Positions 1 to 14,535 of a stretch of DNA of 64,000 nucleotides are shown in pieces. The stretch is from Megasphaera stantonii (GTDB lineage: Bacteria; Bacillota; Negativicutes; Veillonellales; Megasphaeraceae). The notes beneath the pieces are model-generated. The model made no database searches. It saw only the letters and a program-made list of their open reading frames with translations, and was not told the origin of the DNA. The stretch spans positions 806,001 through 870,000 of the forward strand of contig NZ_CP029462.1 of NCBI RefSeq assembly GCF_003367905.1, in the 5' to 3' direction. Numbering within the stretch: the stretch's first letter is position 1; the number at the start of each line of letters is the position of its first letter. The position numbers were made by a program, and so were the translations under genes.

Positions 1-138
1 TGCATCTTTAACAGACGCTGTAATGATATCGCCAATGTTGCCATATTTACGATATGAGCCACCCATGACCTGGATGCACAAAAGTTTCTTGGCACCGGTG
101 TTATCGGCAACATTCAACATAGTTTCTTGCTGAATCAT
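1..138 (-). CDS. rplN: 50S ribosomal protein L14, N-terminal part (cut by window edge)
   Basis: The first 46 residues of L14 are present and the rest lies outside the window. The translation begins [20 protein letters not shown], the typical L14 start that builds the beta barrel contacting 23S rRNA. The start is an ATG ending at 138, with an AGGAGG-type ribosome binding site just upstream. It is the last visible gene of the S10 operon and follows rpsQ after 26 bases, the usual order rpmC-rpsQ-rplN. Confidence 0.95.
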   Translation of the reverse strand, partial: MIQQETMLNVADNTGAKKLLCIQVMGGSYRKYGNIGDIITASVKDA

Positions 139-164
139 GGCTTAACCTCCTAGTTAATTCAAGC

Positions 165-419
165 TTATTTAGCTGCTTCTACGATCGTCACAACTCTCCA
201 GTGTTTCTGCTTGGACAGGGGACGGGTTTCTTCGATGCGTACGATATCGCCGATATGGCATTCGTTGTTTTCATCATGCGCTTTGAATTTTACAGTCGAA
301 ATAATCGGTTTTTTGTACAGCTTATGCTGCGTCTTATATTCTACAGCAACAACAACGGTTTTGTCCATTTTATCGCTGACAACTTTACCTACGCGGATTT
401 TCCGTTCGTTTCTTTCCAT
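165..419 (-). CDS. rpsQ: 30S ribosomal protein S17
   Basis: S17 binds 16S rRNA early in small-subunit assembly. The open frame extends ten codons further upstream, but AAAAGGAGGT lies within that extension, 11 bases before the internal ATG. I therefore start at [20 protein letters not shown], giving 84 residues, close to the family length of about 85. The OB-fold motif [14 protein letters not shown] near the C terminus is typical. It sits between rpmC and rplN in one transcript. Confidence 0.95.
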   Translation of the reverse strand: MERNERKIRVGKVVSDKMDKTVVVAVEYKTQHKLYKKPIISTVKFKAHDENNECHIGDIVRIEETRPLSKQKHWRVVTIVEAAK

Positions 420-463
420 CTGTGCTTGTAACCTCCTTTTAGATTCCAATCGAGTACGTTATC

Positions 464-664
464 TTACGCCTGCGCTTTCAATTCTGCTTCACGCTGTACC
501 GTTTTGATGCGGGCGATAGTCTTTTTAACTTCGCGGATACGCATTGGATTTTCTAATTGGCCGGTCGCATGTTGAAAACGGAGGTTAAACAATTCTTCTT
601 TAAGGCTAACCACCTTTTCATCCATTTCGGCAGCGCTCAGAGCACGGATTTCTTTAACCTTCAT
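464..664 (-). CDS. rpmC: 50S ribosomal protein L29
   Basis: L29 is a small two-helix protein near the polypeptide exit tunnel. I start at the ATG giving [20 protein letters not shown] (66 residues). In-frame GTG codons four and three codons earlier lie within the AGGTGG ribosome binding site, so they are unlikely starts. The family motif [20 protein letters not shown] is present. The gene follows rplP immediately, with 1 base between the rplP stop codon and this ATG, which suggests translational coupling. Confidence 0.94.
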   Translation of the reverse strand: MKVKEIRALSAAEMDEKVVSLKEELFNLRFQHATGQLENPMRIREVKKTIARIKTVQREAELKAQA

Positions 665-665
665 T

Positions 666-1091
666 TTATTCACCACCTAATTCCTGACCTCTAACAACAA
701 ACTTCGTTTTAATCGGCAGTTTATGGCTTGCAAGACGCATAGCTTCGCGAGCTACTTCTTCGCTTACACCGCCCATTTCAAAAAGTACGCGGCCCGGTTT
801 AGCAACGGCTACCCAGTATTCGGGAGCGCCTTTACCGGAACCCATACGAGTGCCAGCCGGTTTAGCCGTAATCGGCTTATCCGGGAAAATTTTAATCCAA
901 ACTTTACCGCCACGTTTGATATAACGAGTCATAGCAATACGGGCAGCTTCGATCTGACGGTTTGTAATCCAAGACGGTTCTGCTGCTACCAAACCGAAAT
1001 CGCCGTGAGCGACTTTATTGCCGCGCTGAGCCTGACCTTTCATGCGGCCGCGGAACTGTTTACGATATTTAACACGTTTTGGAATTAACAT
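666..1091 (-). CDS. rplP: 50S ribosomal protein L16
   Basis: L16 (141 residues) sits near the A site and helps organise the peptidyl-transferase region. The N-terminal [19 protein letters not shown] and the internal [18 protein letters not shown] are diagnostic. Its ATG overlaps the rpsC stop in a TAATG arrangement, so the two are likely translationally coupled. Length and sequence are ordinary for the family. Confidence 0.97.
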   Translation of the reverse strand: MLIPKRVKYRKQFRGRMKGQAQRGNKVAHGDFGLVAAEPSWITNRQIEAARIAMTRYIKRGGKVWIKIFPDKPITAKPAGTRMGSGKGAPEYWVAVAKPGRVLFEMGGVSEEVAREAMRLASHKLPIKTKFVVRGQELGGE

Positions 1092-1762
1092 TATGCTTCA
1101 CTCCCTTCGTGTTTTTTCTGCGGAGCTTTTTTAGCTTCCGGCAGGATTTCACCTTTGTAAATCCAGCATTTTACGCCGATGCAGCCGTATGTCGTATGAG
1201 CTTCGGCAAAGCCGTAGTCGATATCGGCACGGAGCGTATGCAGAGGAATGGAGCCGTCGCGAACGCTTTCGCTGCGAGCGATTTCAGCGCCGCCTAAACG
1301 GCCGGAGCACATAATTTTAACGCCTTTAGCGCCCATGCGCATCGTACGGCCTACGCACTGTTTCATAGCGCGGCGGAAGCCGATACGGCGTTCGAGCTGG
1401 CTGGCTACGTTTTCAGCAACGAGGGTTGCGTCCATTTCAGCCTGTTTGATTTCGGCGATGTTAACGTCGACAGTTTTCGTCGTGAAAGCTTTCAGCGCTT
1501 TCTTAATATCTTCAATGCCTGCGCCGCCGCGGCCGATAACCATGCCCGGTTTAGCAGTATGGATAATCAATTTGATACGTTTTGCAGAACGTTCGATTTC
1601 AATACGAGAAACGCCTGCGATGAACAACTGTTTCTTTAAGAATTCACGGATTTTTACGTCTTCATTCAGAAGTGTTGCATAATCCTTTTCAGCATACCAT
1701 TTCGCATCCCAGGGTTTTACAACGCCAACACGAAATCCATGGGCATTAACTTTTTGACCCAC
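1091..1762 (-). CDS. rpsC: 30S ribosomal protein S3
   Basis: S3 (223 residues) has an N-terminal KH domain, with the motif [16 protein letters not shown] near residues 75-90, and a C-terminal domain that lines the mRNA entry channel. [20 protein letters not shown] is the classical start. It lies between rplV and rplP in the S10 operon and its stop overlaps the rplP start. The C terminus ([12 protein letters not shown]) is short and charged, as is common in Gram-positive-lineage S3 proteins. Confidence 0.97.
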   Translation of the reverse strand: MGQKVNAHGFRVGVVKPWDAKWYAEKDYATLLNEDVKIREFLKKQLFIAGVSRIEIERSAKRIKLIIHTAKPGMVIGRGGAGIEDIKKALKAFTTKTVDVNIAEIKQAEMDATLVAENVASQLERRIGFRRAMKQCVGRTMRMGAKGVKIMCSGRLGGAEIARSESVRDGSIPLHTLRADIDYGFAEAHTTYGCIGVKCWIYKGEILPEAKKAPQKKHEGSEA

Positions 1763-1775
1763 TACGTTTCCCTCC

Positions 1776-2111
1776 TTATGCTCTTTCTTTTACGACAACA
1801 GTCAAATGACTGGAATGTTTCAAAATCTTGAAAGCCTGTCCACGGCTGCGCGGGTGAATACGTTTCATCGTGGAGTCCTGGTCGACAAAAATTTCCGAAA
1901 CATACAATTTATCTACATTCATGTCGTTGTTGTGTTCCGCGTTCGCTACGGCGGAGCGCAGTGCTTTTTCAACTACGCGGGAACCGACTTTCGGCGTAAA
2001 TTTCAAGATAGAGAAAGCTTCGCCTACGTTTTTGCCCCGAACCAAATCAGCTACGATTCGAATTTTACGGGGGGCAATGCGGATATGTCTAGCAATTGCT
2101 CTTGCTTCCAT
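1776..2111 (-). CDS. rplV: 50S ribosomal protein L22
   Basis: L22 (111 residues) lines the nascent peptide tunnel with an extended loop. [20 protein letters not shown] near the N terminus and the [18 protein letters not shown] loop are family hallmarks. An AGGTAAC ribosome binding site precedes the ATG. It is encoded between rpsS and rpsC. Confidence 0.97.
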   Translation of the reverse strand: MEARAIARHIRIAPRKIRIVADLVRGKNVGEAFSILKFTPKVGSRVVEKALRSAVANAEHNNDMNVDKLYVSEIFVDQDSTMKRIHPRSRGQAFKILKHSSHLTVVVKERA

Positions 2112-2125
2112 TGATGTTACCTCCC

Positions 2126-2401
2126 TTATTTCGTTGCTTTTTCAGATTTAGCGTGGCCTTTGAACGTACGAGTCGGCGCAAATTCGCCCAACTTATGACC
2201 TACCATGTCTTCTGTAACATATACAGGAACGTGTTTCCGGCCGTCGTGAACAGCAATCGTATGACCTACGAAGCTAGGCAAAATCGTGGATGCACGAGAC
2301 CAGGTTTTTACTACTTTCTTTTCATTAGCTTCATTCATAGCGTCGATCTTCTTCAGCAGGTGGAATGCTACGAATGGGCCCTTTTTAACGGATCTGGACA
2401 C
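2126..2401 (-). CDS. rpsS: 30S ribosomal protein S19
   Basis: S19 (91 residues) binds the 16S head next to S13. The start [19 protein letters not shown] and the motif [20 protein letters not shown] are typical, as is the basic tail. A GGAGAT ribosome binding site precedes the ATG. Order rplB-rpsS-rplV is conserved. Confidence 0.97.
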   Translation of the reverse strand: MSRSVKKGPFVAFHLLKKIDAMNEANEKKVVKTWSRASTILPSFVGHTIAVHDGRKHVPVYVTEDMVGHKLGEFAPTRTFKGHAKSEKATK

Positions 2402-2424
2402 TTAATTATCTCCTTTCCACAATC

Positions 2425-3252
2425 TTATTTACGTCTCTTCACAATAAATTTATTGGAAGCTTTTTTAGATTCACGAGTCTTAACGCCATAAGCAGGTTTA
2501 CCCCAAGGAGTAACCGGACGTTTACGGCCGACAGGAGACTTGCCTTCGCCGCCGCCATGCGGATGGTCGCACGGATTCATAACGACGCCGCGGTTGCCCG
2601 GACGGATACCCTTCCAACGGGAACGGCCGGCTTTACCGACGGTAATGTTTTCATGGTCCGTATTGCTGACTACGCCGACCGTAGCGCGGCATTTGATATG
2701 GACCTGGCGAAGTTCGCCCGAAGGAAGACGGAGCAGCGCATAGTTGCCTTCTTTAGCCATGAGCTGTGCCGATTCGCCGGCAGAACGAACCATCTGGCCG
2801 CCTTTGCCGATTTTCAATTCAACGTTGTGCACCAACGTACCGAGAGGAATATTAGCCAAGGGCAATGCGTTGCCGATTTTGATATCCGATTCGGGGCCGC
2901 TGTAAACAACGTCACCTACTTTAAGGCCGTTCGGAGCGATGATATAGCGTTTTTCGCCGTCTGCATAGAACAGAAGGGCGATATTAGCAGAGCGGTTCGG
3001 ATCGTATTCGATCGTCGCTACTTTTGCAGGAATGTTATCTTTAATACGTTTGAAGTCGATCAAACGATAACGGCGTTTGTGACCGCCACCCTGATGACGG
3101 ACTGTCATTCTGCCGCTGTTATTACGACCGCCCTTGCTGCTTACTTTAGCCAGCAAGGATTTTTCCGGTTTGGACGTCGTGATGTCTTCGAAAGTCGAAA
3201 CAGTCATGAAACGACGGCCGGCGGAATACGGTTTAAATGATTTAATGGCCAT
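2425..3252 (-). CDS. rplB: 50S ribosomal protein L2
   Basis: L2 (275 residues) is required for subunit association and peptidyl-transferase assembly. The OB fold and SH3-like domain are followed by the conserved C-terminal segment [20 protein letters not shown], whose histidine (PHGGG) is near the catalytic centre. The N-terminal [20 protein letters not shown] is typical. It lies between rplW and rpsS. Confidence 0.98.
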   Translation of the reverse strand: MAIKSFKPYSAGRRFMTVSTFEDITTSKPEKSLLAKVSSKGGRNNSGRMTVRHQGGGHKRRYRLIDFKRIKDNIPAKVATIEYDPNRSANIALLFYADGEKRYIIAPNGLKVGDVVYSGPESDIKIGNALPLANIPLGTLVHNVELKIGKGGQMVRSAGESAQLMAKEGNYALLRLPSGELRQVHIKCRATVGVVSNTDHENITVGKAGRSRWKGIRPGNRGVVMNPCDHPHGGGEGKSPVGRKRPVTPWGKPAYGVKTRESKKASNKFIVKRRK

Positions 3253-3283
3253 TGTAGTGCCTCCTCCTTTATTTCGTTATCCC

Positions 3284-3568
3284 TTAAGCTCCTTCAAAGA
3301 ATTCGATTGTTTCGCCTTCCTGAAGTGTTACGATGGCTTTCTTGTAATCCGGGCGTTTGCCGATATATTTGCCCATGCGTTTGAATTTACCCATCATACG
3401 AATCGTGTTGACGCTCTTTACTTTTACGCCGAACACAGCTTCAACAGCTTTACGGATTTCGATTTTATTGGCATGGAGCGGTACTCTGAAAGTATATTTG
3501 CCATCAGACATCATCATCGTTGTCTTTTCAGTAATAACCGGTTTTAACAAGATATCATGCATCATCAT
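3284..3568 (-). CDS. rplW: 50S ribosomal protein L23
   Basis: L23 (94 residues) sits at the tunnel exit and is the docking point for trigger factor and SRP. The sequence begins [20 protein letters not shown]. The first ATG overlaps the rplD stop (TAATG) and lies 10 bases after AGGAGG, so I keep it rather than the following ATGs. The motif [20 protein letters not shown] is typical. Confidence 0.95.
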   Translation of the reverse strand: MMMHDILLKPVITEKTTMMMSDGKYTFRVPLHANKIEIRKAVEAVFGVKVKSVNTIRMMGKFKRMGKYIGKRPDYKKAIVTLQEGETIEFFEGA

Positions 3569-4191
3569 TACGCGAGCACCTCCTCAATCTTGGCTACAGC
3601 GCTCTTTGTGACAAACAATTTTGTGTGGTGGAGCAAATCAAAGATGTTCACGCCTTCAGTGGAAACAGCTTTGACGCCAGTGATGTTACGGGCGCAGCGC
3701 GCGACGATTTCGTCATTATCCGTAATGAAGAGAACTTTTTCACCGGCAAACTTGAAGTTGTTGATGATGTTGACGATTTCTTTCGTCTTCGGAGCTGCCA
3801 AGGTGATTTCGTCCAATACGAACAATTCATTCGTATTTACTTTATCGCTCAGAGCAGATTTAACAGCCAGACGTCTTGCCTTGCGAGGCATTTTCTGAGC
3901 GTAAGAACGCGGATGGGGACCCCAAATGGTGCCGCCGCCAACCCACAACGGGCTGCGGGTGCTGCCTACACGGGCCCGGCCGGTTCCTTTTTGTTTCCAA
4001 GGTTTCTTGCCGCCGCCACGAACCAAACCTCTGGTTTTCGTGGAGTGCGTGCCTAAACGTTCGTTAGCGAGCTGACGAAGAACGGCCTGTCTCATGACAG
4101 CTTCGTTTACTTCAACGCCAAATACGCTATCGTTTAATTCGATTTCACCGGTCTGTGCGCCGGCAATATTATACGTGCTTACTTTTGGCAT
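3568..4191 (-). CDS. rplD: 50S ribosomal protein L4
   Basis: L4 (207 residues) lines the exit tunnel. In several bacteria it also represses its own operon by binding the S10 leader. [20 protein letters not shown]-like residues (here [20 protein letters not shown]) and [14 protein letters not shown] mark the tunnel loop. It lies between rplC and rplW. Nothing in the sequence shows whether L4 autoregulation operates here. Confidence 0.97.
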   Translation of the reverse strand: MPKVSTYNIAGAQTGEIELNDSVFGVEVNEAVMRQAVLRQLANERLGTHSTKTRGLVRGGGKKPWKQKGTGRARVGSTRSPLWVGGGTIWGPHPRSYAQKMPRKARRLAVKSALSDKVNTNELFVLDEITLAAPKTKEIVNIINNFKFAGEKVLFITDNDEIVARCARNITGVKAVSTEGVNIFDLLHHTKLFVTKSAVAKIEEVLA

Positions 4192-4223
4192 TATTATTTA
4201 TCCTCCTTCCTGTGTGACAACAA

Positions 4224-4862
4224 TTAGCGGGGTTTTACAGTATCACGGATCATGACAAGGCTGCCTTTAGCACCCGGAATACCGCCTTTGATCAAGATAA
4301 GGTTTTTATCCATGTCGACTTTTACGACGGAGAGATGAAGAACCGTTGCCTGATTACCACCCATTTGTCCAGGAAGTTTTTTACCTTTGATGACTTTACC
4401 GCCACCGCCGCTGATCATAGGTCCGAGAGAACCAGGTTCACGGTGAGATTTAGAGCCGTGAGTCATTGGCCCGCGATGGAAGCCGTGACGTTTGATGGTA
4501 CCTGCAAAACCTTTCCCCTTGCTGGTGCCAATTACGTCGACGAGATCGCCGCTTGCGAATATATCAGCTGCCAGAGTTTGGCCTACCGTGTATTCCGGCG
4601 TATCTGTCAAACGGAATTCGCGAAGATACTTAACAGGAGCTACGCCTGCTTTGTCGAATTGACCCTTAACGGGTTTTGTCAGATGTTTTTCTTTGATTTC
4701 GCCATAGCCCAGCTGAATGGAGTTGTATCCGTCCGTATCAACGGTTTTTACGCGGACAACGACATTCGGCGAAGCTTCGACGACTGTTACGGGGATGACT
4801 GCGCCTTCTTCAGTAAAAATCTGAGTCATACCCAACTTTTTCCCCAAAATAGCTTTAGACAT
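4224..4862 (-). CDS. rplC: 50S ribosomal protein L3
   Basis: L3 (212 residues) starts assembly of 23S domain VI and reaches toward the peptidyl-transferase centre. The start [20 protein letters not shown] and the central loop [20 protein letters not shown] are diagnostic. A GGAGGTGCG ribosome binding site precedes the ATG. It follows rpsJ after 14 bases. Confidence 0.97.
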   Translation of the reverse strand: MSKAILGKKLGMTQIFTEEGAVIPVTVVEASPNVVVRVKTVDTDGYNSIQLGYGEIKEKHLTKPVKGQFDKAGVAPVKYLREFRLTDTPEYTVGQTLAADIFASGDLVDVIGTSKGKGFAGTIKRHGFHRGPMTHGSKSHREPGSLGPMISGGGGKVIKGKKLPGQMGGNQATVLHLSVVKVDMDKNLILIKGGIPGAKGSLVMIRDTVKPR

Positions 4863-4876
4863 AATCGCACCTCCTC

Positions 4877-5188
4877 CTATAATTTGATTTCAATGTCTAC
4901 GCCAGCCGGCAGGTCGAGTCTCATCAAAGCGTCAACAGTTTTATTGGAAGCTTCGAGAATATCGATCAAGCGTTTGTGCGTACGCAGTTCGAACTGTTCA
5001 CGAGAATCTTTGTTTACGTGGGGCGAACGCAGAATCGTGAAGATGTTCTTTTCCGTCGGAAGCGGAATCGGGCCAGATACCATAGCACCTGTCCGTTTCG
5101 CCGTATCGACGATTTTCGCCGCGCTCTGATCCAACGTCTTGTGGTCATAAGCTTTGAGGCGAATTCTGATTCTTTCCTGTTTTGCCAT
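4877..5188 (-). CDS. rpsJ: 30S ribosomal protein S10 (NusE)
   Basis: S10 (103 residues) is a ribosomal protein and, as NusE, a transcription antitermination partner of Nus[21 protein letters not shown] and the loop [20 protein letters not shown] are family signatures. It is the first gene of the S10 operon, with an AGGAGG ribosome binding site and a promoter candidate about 135 bases upstream. Confidence 0.97.
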   Translation of the reverse strand: MAKQERIRIRLKAYDHKTLDQSAAKIVDTAKRTGAMVSGPIPLPTEKNIFTILRSPHVNKDSREQFELRTHKRLIDILEASNKTVDALMRLDLPAGVDIEIKL

Positions 5189-5321
5189 TACTTAATTCCT
5201 CCTAACGTCCATTTCTTAGAATAGACTGCTCCATAGGAGTTTCCCCGCAGGGCGGGCAACATCCTATATCATAGTTTTTTTACGCATAGTCAGGGCATCC
5301 CCTGTTGTCGCGTACTTAGAT

Positions 5322-5350
5322 AGTTTACTACAAAAAGAGCGGGCATGCAA
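5322..5350 (-). promoter_or_regulatory. Candidate promoter of the S10 operon
   Basis: On the minus strand TTGCAT (5345-5350) and TAAACT (5322-5327) are separated by 17 bases. They lie between the tuf terminator and rpsJ, leaving a leader of about 130 bases. The leader can form a CCCGC/GCGGG hairpin around 5245-5258. The 5189-5500 gap holds only this promoter, the leader and the tuf terminator; I see no gene in it. Confidence 0.55.
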
Positions 5351-5434
5351 GGATTTTTCTACGTTTTTCCGTACTTTTTCTAGGGAGCCGAATCAATTTT
5401 GCATGGAATTTATTCTGTAAAATCATGGTAAAGA

Positions 5435-5466
5435 AAAGAGCTGCAAGCCAATGCTTGCAGCTCTTT
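5435..5466 (-). terminator. Rho-independent terminator after tuf
   Basis: A perfect 14-base inverted repeat (5435-5448 and 5453-5466) with a four-base loop lies about 35 bases after the tuf stop. On the minus strand it is followed by a T-rich stretch (TCTTT). It separates the str operon from the S10 operon. Confidence 0.85.
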
Positions 5467-5500
5467 CTATGTCTTAATCTGCTCGTAATCTTACGGCGAA

Positions 5501-6688
5501 TTACGCTTCGATTTCAGATACGACGCCTGCGCCTACCGTACGGCCGCCTTCGCGGATAGCGAAGCGGAGGCCCGGTTCAATAGCGATCGGCGTAATGAGT
5601 TCTACGTCCATCTTTACGTTATCGCCAGGCATGCACATTTCCGTGCCTTCCGGCAATTTGATGACGCCCGTTACGTCCGTCGTGCGGAAGTAGAACTGCG
5701 GACGGTAGCCGTTGAAGAACGGCGTATGACGGCCGCCTTCATCCTTCGTCAATACGTATACCTGTGCTTTGAACGTCGTGTGCGGATGAATCGTTCCCGG
5801 TTTTGCCAATACCTGGCCGCGTTCGATTTCCTTACGGTCGATGCCGCGGAGCAGTGCGCCGATGTTGTCGCCGGCTTCTGCCAAATCGAGGAGCTTACGG
5901 AACATTTCTACGCCCGTTACGACGGTCTGTTTCGGTTCGTCGGACAAGCCTACGATTTCGACTGCGTCGCCTACTTTAACCGTACCGCGTTCTACACGGC
6001 CCGTTGCTACAGTGCCGCGGCCCGTAATCGTGAATACGTCTTCGACAGGCATCAGGAACGGTTTGTCCGTCGGACGGTCCGGCGTCGGGATGTATTCGTC
6101 AACAGCGTCCATCAGTTTGAGGATAGACTGTTTTGCTTCTTCGTCGCCTTCGAGGGCTTTCAATGCGGAGCCTACGACGATAGGTACTTCGTCGCCGGGG
6201 AAATCGTAGGAGCTCAGGAGGTCGCGGACTTCCATTTCTACGAGTTCGATCAGTTCGGGGTCGTCAACCTGGTCGGCTTTGTTGAGGTATACGACGATAG
6301 CCGGTACGCCTACCTGGCGGGCCAACAGGATGTGTTCGCGAGTCTGAGGCATCGGGCCGTCAGCTGCGCTTACGACGAGGATTGCGCCGTCCATCTGAGC
6401 AGCGCCGGTGATCATGTTCTTAACATAGTCGGCGTGGCCCGGGCAGTCAACGTGAGCATAGTGACGGTTGTCCGTTTCATATTCAACGTGAGCCGTATTG
6501 ATCGTAATGCCGCGTTCGCGTTCTTCCGGAGCCTTATCGATATCAGCATAGTCTTCGAATTTAGCATAGCCTTTTTCGGACAATACTTTCGTAATAGCAG
6601 CCGTCAACGTCGTTTTGCCATGGTCAACGTGACCAATCGTGCCGATGTTAACATGGGGTTTGGTTCTTTCGTAATGTTCTTTTGCCAT
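5501..6688 (-). CDS. tuf: Translation elongation factor EF-Tu
   Basis: EF-Tu (395 residues) carries aminoacyl-tRNA to the ribosomal A site and hydrolyses GTP. The GTPase motifs are intact: GHVDHGKT near residue 20, DCPGHAD near 80 and NKAD near 135. Two beta-barrel domains follow, ending [15 protein letters not shown]. It is the last gene of the str operon, 29 bases after fusA, and ends at a strong hairpin terminator. Confidence 0.99.
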   Translation of the reverse strand: MAKEHYERTKPHVNIGTIGHVDHGKTTLTAAITKVLSEKGYAKFEDYADIDKAPEERERGITINTAHVEYETDNRHYAHVDCPGHADYVKNMITGAAQMDGAILVVSAADGPMPQTREHILLARQVGVPAIVVYLNKADQVDDPELIELVEMEVRDLLSSYDFPGDEVPIVVGSALKALEGDEEAKQSILKLMDAVDEYIPTPDRPTDKPFLMPVEDVFTITGRGTVATGRVERGTVKVGDAVEIVGLSDEPKQTVVTGVEMFRKLLDLAEAGDNIGALLRGIDRKEIERGQVLAKPGTIHPHTTFKAQVYVLTKDEGGRHTPFFNGYRPQFYFRTTDVTGVIKLPEGTEMCMPGDNVKMDVELITPIAIEPGLRFAIREGGRTVGAGVVSEIEA

Positions 6689-6717
6689 TTTGCAGTTCCT
6701 CCAATGTAATTAAAATA

Positions 6718-8802
6718 TTAGCCTTTGTCATTAATGACTTTTTCAGCTACGTTCTTAGGAACTTCTTCGTAGTGATCGAAAGTCATCGTATAAACGCCAC
6801 GTCCCTGCGTCTTAGAACGCAAATCCGTTGCATAGCCAAACATTTCAGCCAAGGGTACGAAACCGTTGATATGTTCAGCGCCGCCGCGCATTTCCATGCC
6901 GTCAACGCGGCCGCGACGAGAGTTCAAGTCGCCGATGACATCGCCCATGTATTCTTCAGGGACGACGACTTCGACTTTAACATACGGTTCGAGAAGAACA
7001 GGATCGGCTTTCTTTGCGCCTTCTTTAAAGCCCATGGAGCCGGCAATCTTAAATGCCATTTCCGAAGAGTCGACATCATGATAGGAGCCGTCGAATACGA
7101 TAACCTTGATATCGACCATGGGGAAACCAGCCAAAACGCCTGTTTCCATAGCTTCTTTTACGCCGGCTTCGACAGAGCCGATATATTCTTTCGGAATTGC
7201 GCCGCCGACAACTTTGTTTTCAAATTCAAAGCCTGCGCCGGCTTCCTGCGGGATAAGTTCAAGCCAGCAGTCGCCGTACTGACCGCGGCCGCCGGACTGA
7301 CGAACGAAACGGCCTTCCTGCTTGACGCTCTTGCGAATCGTTTCGCGGTAAGCAACCTGCGGCTTGCCGACGTTGCAGTCTACCTTGAATTCACGAGCCA
7401 TACGGTCGACGATAATATCCAAGTGGAGTTCGCCCATGCCGGAAATGATCGTCTGACCTGTTTCGGCATCGGTCTTAACCTTGAAGGTCGGATCTTCTTC
7501 AGCCAAGCGAGCCAATGCAATACCCATTTTTTCCTGGTCAGCCTTGGTCTTCGGTTCTACGGCAACAGAAATAACCGGTTCAGGGAATTCCATCTTTTCA
7601 AGGATGATGGGGTGTTTTTCATCGCACAGCGTATCGCCTGTCGTCGTATCTTTCAAGCCGACGATAGCGCCGATATCGCCGCAGTATGCTTCCTGTACTT
7701 CTTCGCGATGGTTTGCGTGCATACGCAGGATACGCCCTACGCGTTCTTTCTTGCCTTTCGTGGAGTTGAACACGTACGTGCCGGACTGAAGCGTACCAGA
7801 ATAAATACGGAAGAAAGCTAATTTACCGACAAAGGGGTCAGCCATGATCTTAAAGGCCAAGGCAGAGAACGGTTCTTTGTCGTCAGCTTTGCGGCTGTCG
7901 TCTTCACCTGTATCGGGATTTACACCGGCAACAGGCGGAATATCGAGCGGAGACGGCATATAGTCGACAACGGCGTCGAGGAGCATCTGAATACCCTTAT
8001 TCTTGTAAGCAGAGCCGCAAAGTACGGGGAACATCTTGTTGCTTACAACGGCGTTACGGATAGCTGCCTTGATTTCGTCGATGGAGATTTCTTCACCGTC
8101 GAGGTATTTCATCATGAGCTCATCGTCCGTTTCGCAGACGGCTTCAAGCATAATCTGATGATATTCTTCAGCTTCGTCTTTCATGTCGTCGGGAATATCA
8201 ACGACTTCGATTTCCTTGCCGAGAGCATCGTCATATACTTCAGCTTTCATCGTAACGAGGTCGATGATGCCGCTGAACGTCGCTTCAGAGCCAATCGGCA
8301 GCTGGATCGCTACGGCGTTAGCCTGGAGGCGGTCCTTCATCATCTGAACGCAGTTCAGGAAATCAGCGCCCGTCGTATCCATCTTATTGATGAAAGCGAT
8401 ACGGGGAACATGGTAGTGTTCAGCCTGACGCCATACCGTTTCAGACTGCGGTTCTACGCCGCCTTTAGCCGAAAATACGGCAACAGAGCCGTCCAAAACG
8501 CGAAGAGAACGTTCAACTTCAACTGTAAAGTCAACGTGCCCCGGGGTATCGATGATGTTGATACGATGACCTTTCCAATGAGCCGTCGTTGCAGCGGAAG
8601 TGATCGTAATGCCGCGTTCCTGTTCCTGCGCCATCCAGTCCATCGTTGCGGCGCCGTCGTGAACTTCGCCGATTTTATGAACGCGGCCGGTGTAGAAAAG
8701 GATACGTTCTGTCGTCGTGGTTTTACCGGCATCGATGTGGGCCATGATACCAATATTTCTCGTTTTTTCCAAGGGAAATTCTCTTGCCACGATTTTTTCC
8801 AC
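6718..8802 (-). CDS. fusA: Translation elongation factor EF-G
   Basis: EF-G (694 residues) drives GTP-dependent translocation and, with RRF, ribosome recycling. The motifs [27 protein letters not shown] and [10 protein letters not shown] define the G domain, and domains II-V follow over the expected length. [20 protein letters not shown] marks domain IV. It lies between rpsG and tuf in the usual str order. Confidence 0.99.
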   Translation of the reverse strand: MEKIVAREFPLEKTRNIGIMAHIDAGKTTTTERILFYTGRVHKIGEVHDGAATMDWMAQEQERGITITSAATTAHWKGHRINIIDTPGHVDFTVEVERSLRVLDGSVAVFSAKGGVEPQSETVWRQAEHYHVPRIAFINKMDTTGADFLNCVQMMKDRLQANAVAIQLPIGSEATFSGIIDLVTMKAEVYDDALGKEIEVVDIPDDMKDEAEEYHQIMLEAVCETDDELMMKYLDGEEISIDEIKAAIRNAVVSNKMFPVLCGSAYKNKGIQMLLDAVVDYMPSPLDIPPVAGVNPDTGEDDSRKADDKEPFSALAFKIMADPFVGKLAFFRIYSGTLQSGTYVFNSTKGKKERVGRILRMHANHREEVQEAYCGDIGAIVGLKDTTTGDTLCDEKHPIILEKMEFPEPVISVAVEPKTKADQEKMGIALARLAEEDPTFKVKTDAETGQTIISGMGELHLDIIVDRMAREFKVDCNVGKPQVAYRETIRKSVKQEGRFVRQSGGRGQYGDCWLELIPQEAGAGFEFENKVVGGAIPKEYIGSVEAGVKEAMETGVLAGFPMVDIKVIVFDGSYHDVDSSEMAFKIAGSMGFKEGAKKADPVLLEPYVKVEVVVPEEYMGDVIGDLNSRRGRVDGMEMRGGAEHINGFVPLAEMFGYATDLRSKTQGRGVYTMTFDHYEEVPKNVAEKVINDKG

Positions 8803-8826
8803 TCCTCAAATAAAAAACTTAAATAA

Positions 8827-9333
<507 letters not shown>

Positions 9334-9354
9334 TCATCTGATCAGGCAATACGA

Positions 9355-9726
9355 TTATTTACCCTTTTTAGCGCCGTATTTAGAACGGGACTGCTGACGG
9401 TTTGCAACGCCAGCCGTATCCAAGGCACCGCGGATGATGTGATAACGTACACCAGGAAGGTCTTTAACACGACCGCCTCTGATTAATACTACACTGTGTT
9501 CCTGTAAATTGTGACCAATGCCAGGAATATAAGCTGTTACTTCGATGGAGTTCGTCAAGCGAACACGGGCAACTTTACGCAGAGCAGAGTTAGGTTTTTT
9601 CGGCGTAGCCGTGTATACACGAGTGCAGACGCCGCGTTTCTGCGGGCAGTTTTTCAAAGCCGGCGCTGTGGATTTCGTTACGGAATCCTGACGACCCTTA
9701 CGAACTAATTGGCTGATTGTTGGCAT
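9355..9726 (-). CDS. rpsL: 30S ribosomal protein S12
   Basis: S12 (123 residues) monitors decoding at the A site. The two lysines whose replacement gives streptomycin resistance in other species are present, in [14 protein letters not shown] and [14 protein letters not shown], so the protein looks wild type. It is followed by rpsG after 57 bases. Confidence 0.98.
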   Translation of the reverse strand: MPTISQLVRKGRQDSVTKSTAPALKNCPQKRGVCTRVYTATPKKPNSALRKVARVRLTNSIEVTAYIPGIGHNLQEHSVVLIRGGRVKDLPGVRYHIIRGALDTAGVANRQQSRSKYGAKKGK

Positions 9727-9765
9727 GTGGGCACCTCCTCTCCAAACAATTAGATTTATAATGTA

Positions 9766-9795
9766 ATCATCATCAGAAAAATATCTGACGATGAT
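9766..9795. other. Imperfect inverted repeat between rplGB and rpsL
   Basis: Arms 9766-9777 and 9784-9795 pair with one mismatch around a six-base loop, just after the rplGB stop and upstream of rpsL. No T run follows on the minus strand. It may be an RNA processing or stability element rather than a terminator. Confidence 0.35.
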
Positions 9796-9805
9796 ATTAC
9801 CAAAG

Positions 9806-10051
9806 TTACTTCAACACTCCAACGGCCGCTGCCTTGACTTTAATGCGACAGGCTATACCGAGCTCTGCCATCGTATTGGAACGGTCGACGGCGATGCCTG
9901 CCTCCTCCGCATACGCGAGAAGCGGCGCGACGACCTGTTCGTCACAGTCGTTAGCAACATACAGCTGGGTGACTTCGTTTCGTTTCATTGCTTTAAGCGT
10001 TTGCTTTGCCCCTACGGTCTTGCGGACATTGCCCGCCAGTTCCAAGCTCAC
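9806..10051 (-). CDS. rplGB: L7Ae-family ribosomal/K-turn binding protein
   Basis: This 81-residue protein belongs to the L7Ae/L30e/S12e family, like Bacillus YbxF, which binds kink-turn RNA. The family pattern is visible in [20 protein letters not shown], then [16 protein letters not shown] and [17 protein letters not shown]. The start is a GTG nine bases after AGGAG. As in many Firmicutes it lies between rpoC and rpsL. Here a terminator separates it from rpoC and a strong promoter precedes it, so it is the first gene of the str transcript. Its exact RNA target is not known from the sequence. Confidence 0.85.
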   Translation of the reverse strand: MSLELAGNVRKTVGAKQTLKAMKRNEVTQLYVANDCDEQVVAPLLAYAEEAGIAVDRSNTMAELGIACRIKVKAAAVGVLK

Positions 10052-10111
10052 GAAACATCACTCCTTACATCTTGCAAATTGCGCGCAGCACCTTCGCCGC
10101 GACACTTAGAC

Positions 10112-10140
10112 ATTGTAGCATTCCCCCATAGGAATGTCAA
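10112..10140 (-). promoter_or_regulatory. Near-consensus sigma-A promoter of the str operon
   Basis: On the minus strand TTGACA (10135-10140), a 17-base spacer and TACAAT (10112-10117) lie about 55 bases upstream of rplGB. This is one mismatch from full sigma-70 consensus. It follows the rpoC terminator, so rplGB-rpsL-rpsG-fusA-tuf can be transcribed independently of rpoBC. Confidence 0.9.
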
Positions 10141-10210
10141 TGTGTTTTTCGTAAAAACTGCGTAACTAAGACATTTTTTATTACACTCATCCGGGTGTAT
10201 CTTACAAGGT

Positions 10211-10245
10211 AAAAAACAGAGACCTCTCTTACGAGAGGTCTCTGT
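10211..10245 (-). terminator. Rho-independent terminator after rpoC
   Basis: A perfect 13-base inverted repeat (10216-10228 and 10233-10245) with a TTAC loop starts about 20 bases after the rpoC stop. On the minus strand it runs into a T tract (complement of 10211-10216). Confidence 0.92.
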
Positions 10246-10266
10246 ACAGTGCTATAACGTCAGAGC

Positions 10267-14517
<4,251 letters not shown>

Positions 14518-14535
14518 TAATACCGCTCCCTTCTA

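Noticed and set aside
5726-7821. Long plus-strand open frames opposite tuf and fusA
   Set aside because: Shadow frames of strongly codon-biased elongation factor genes.
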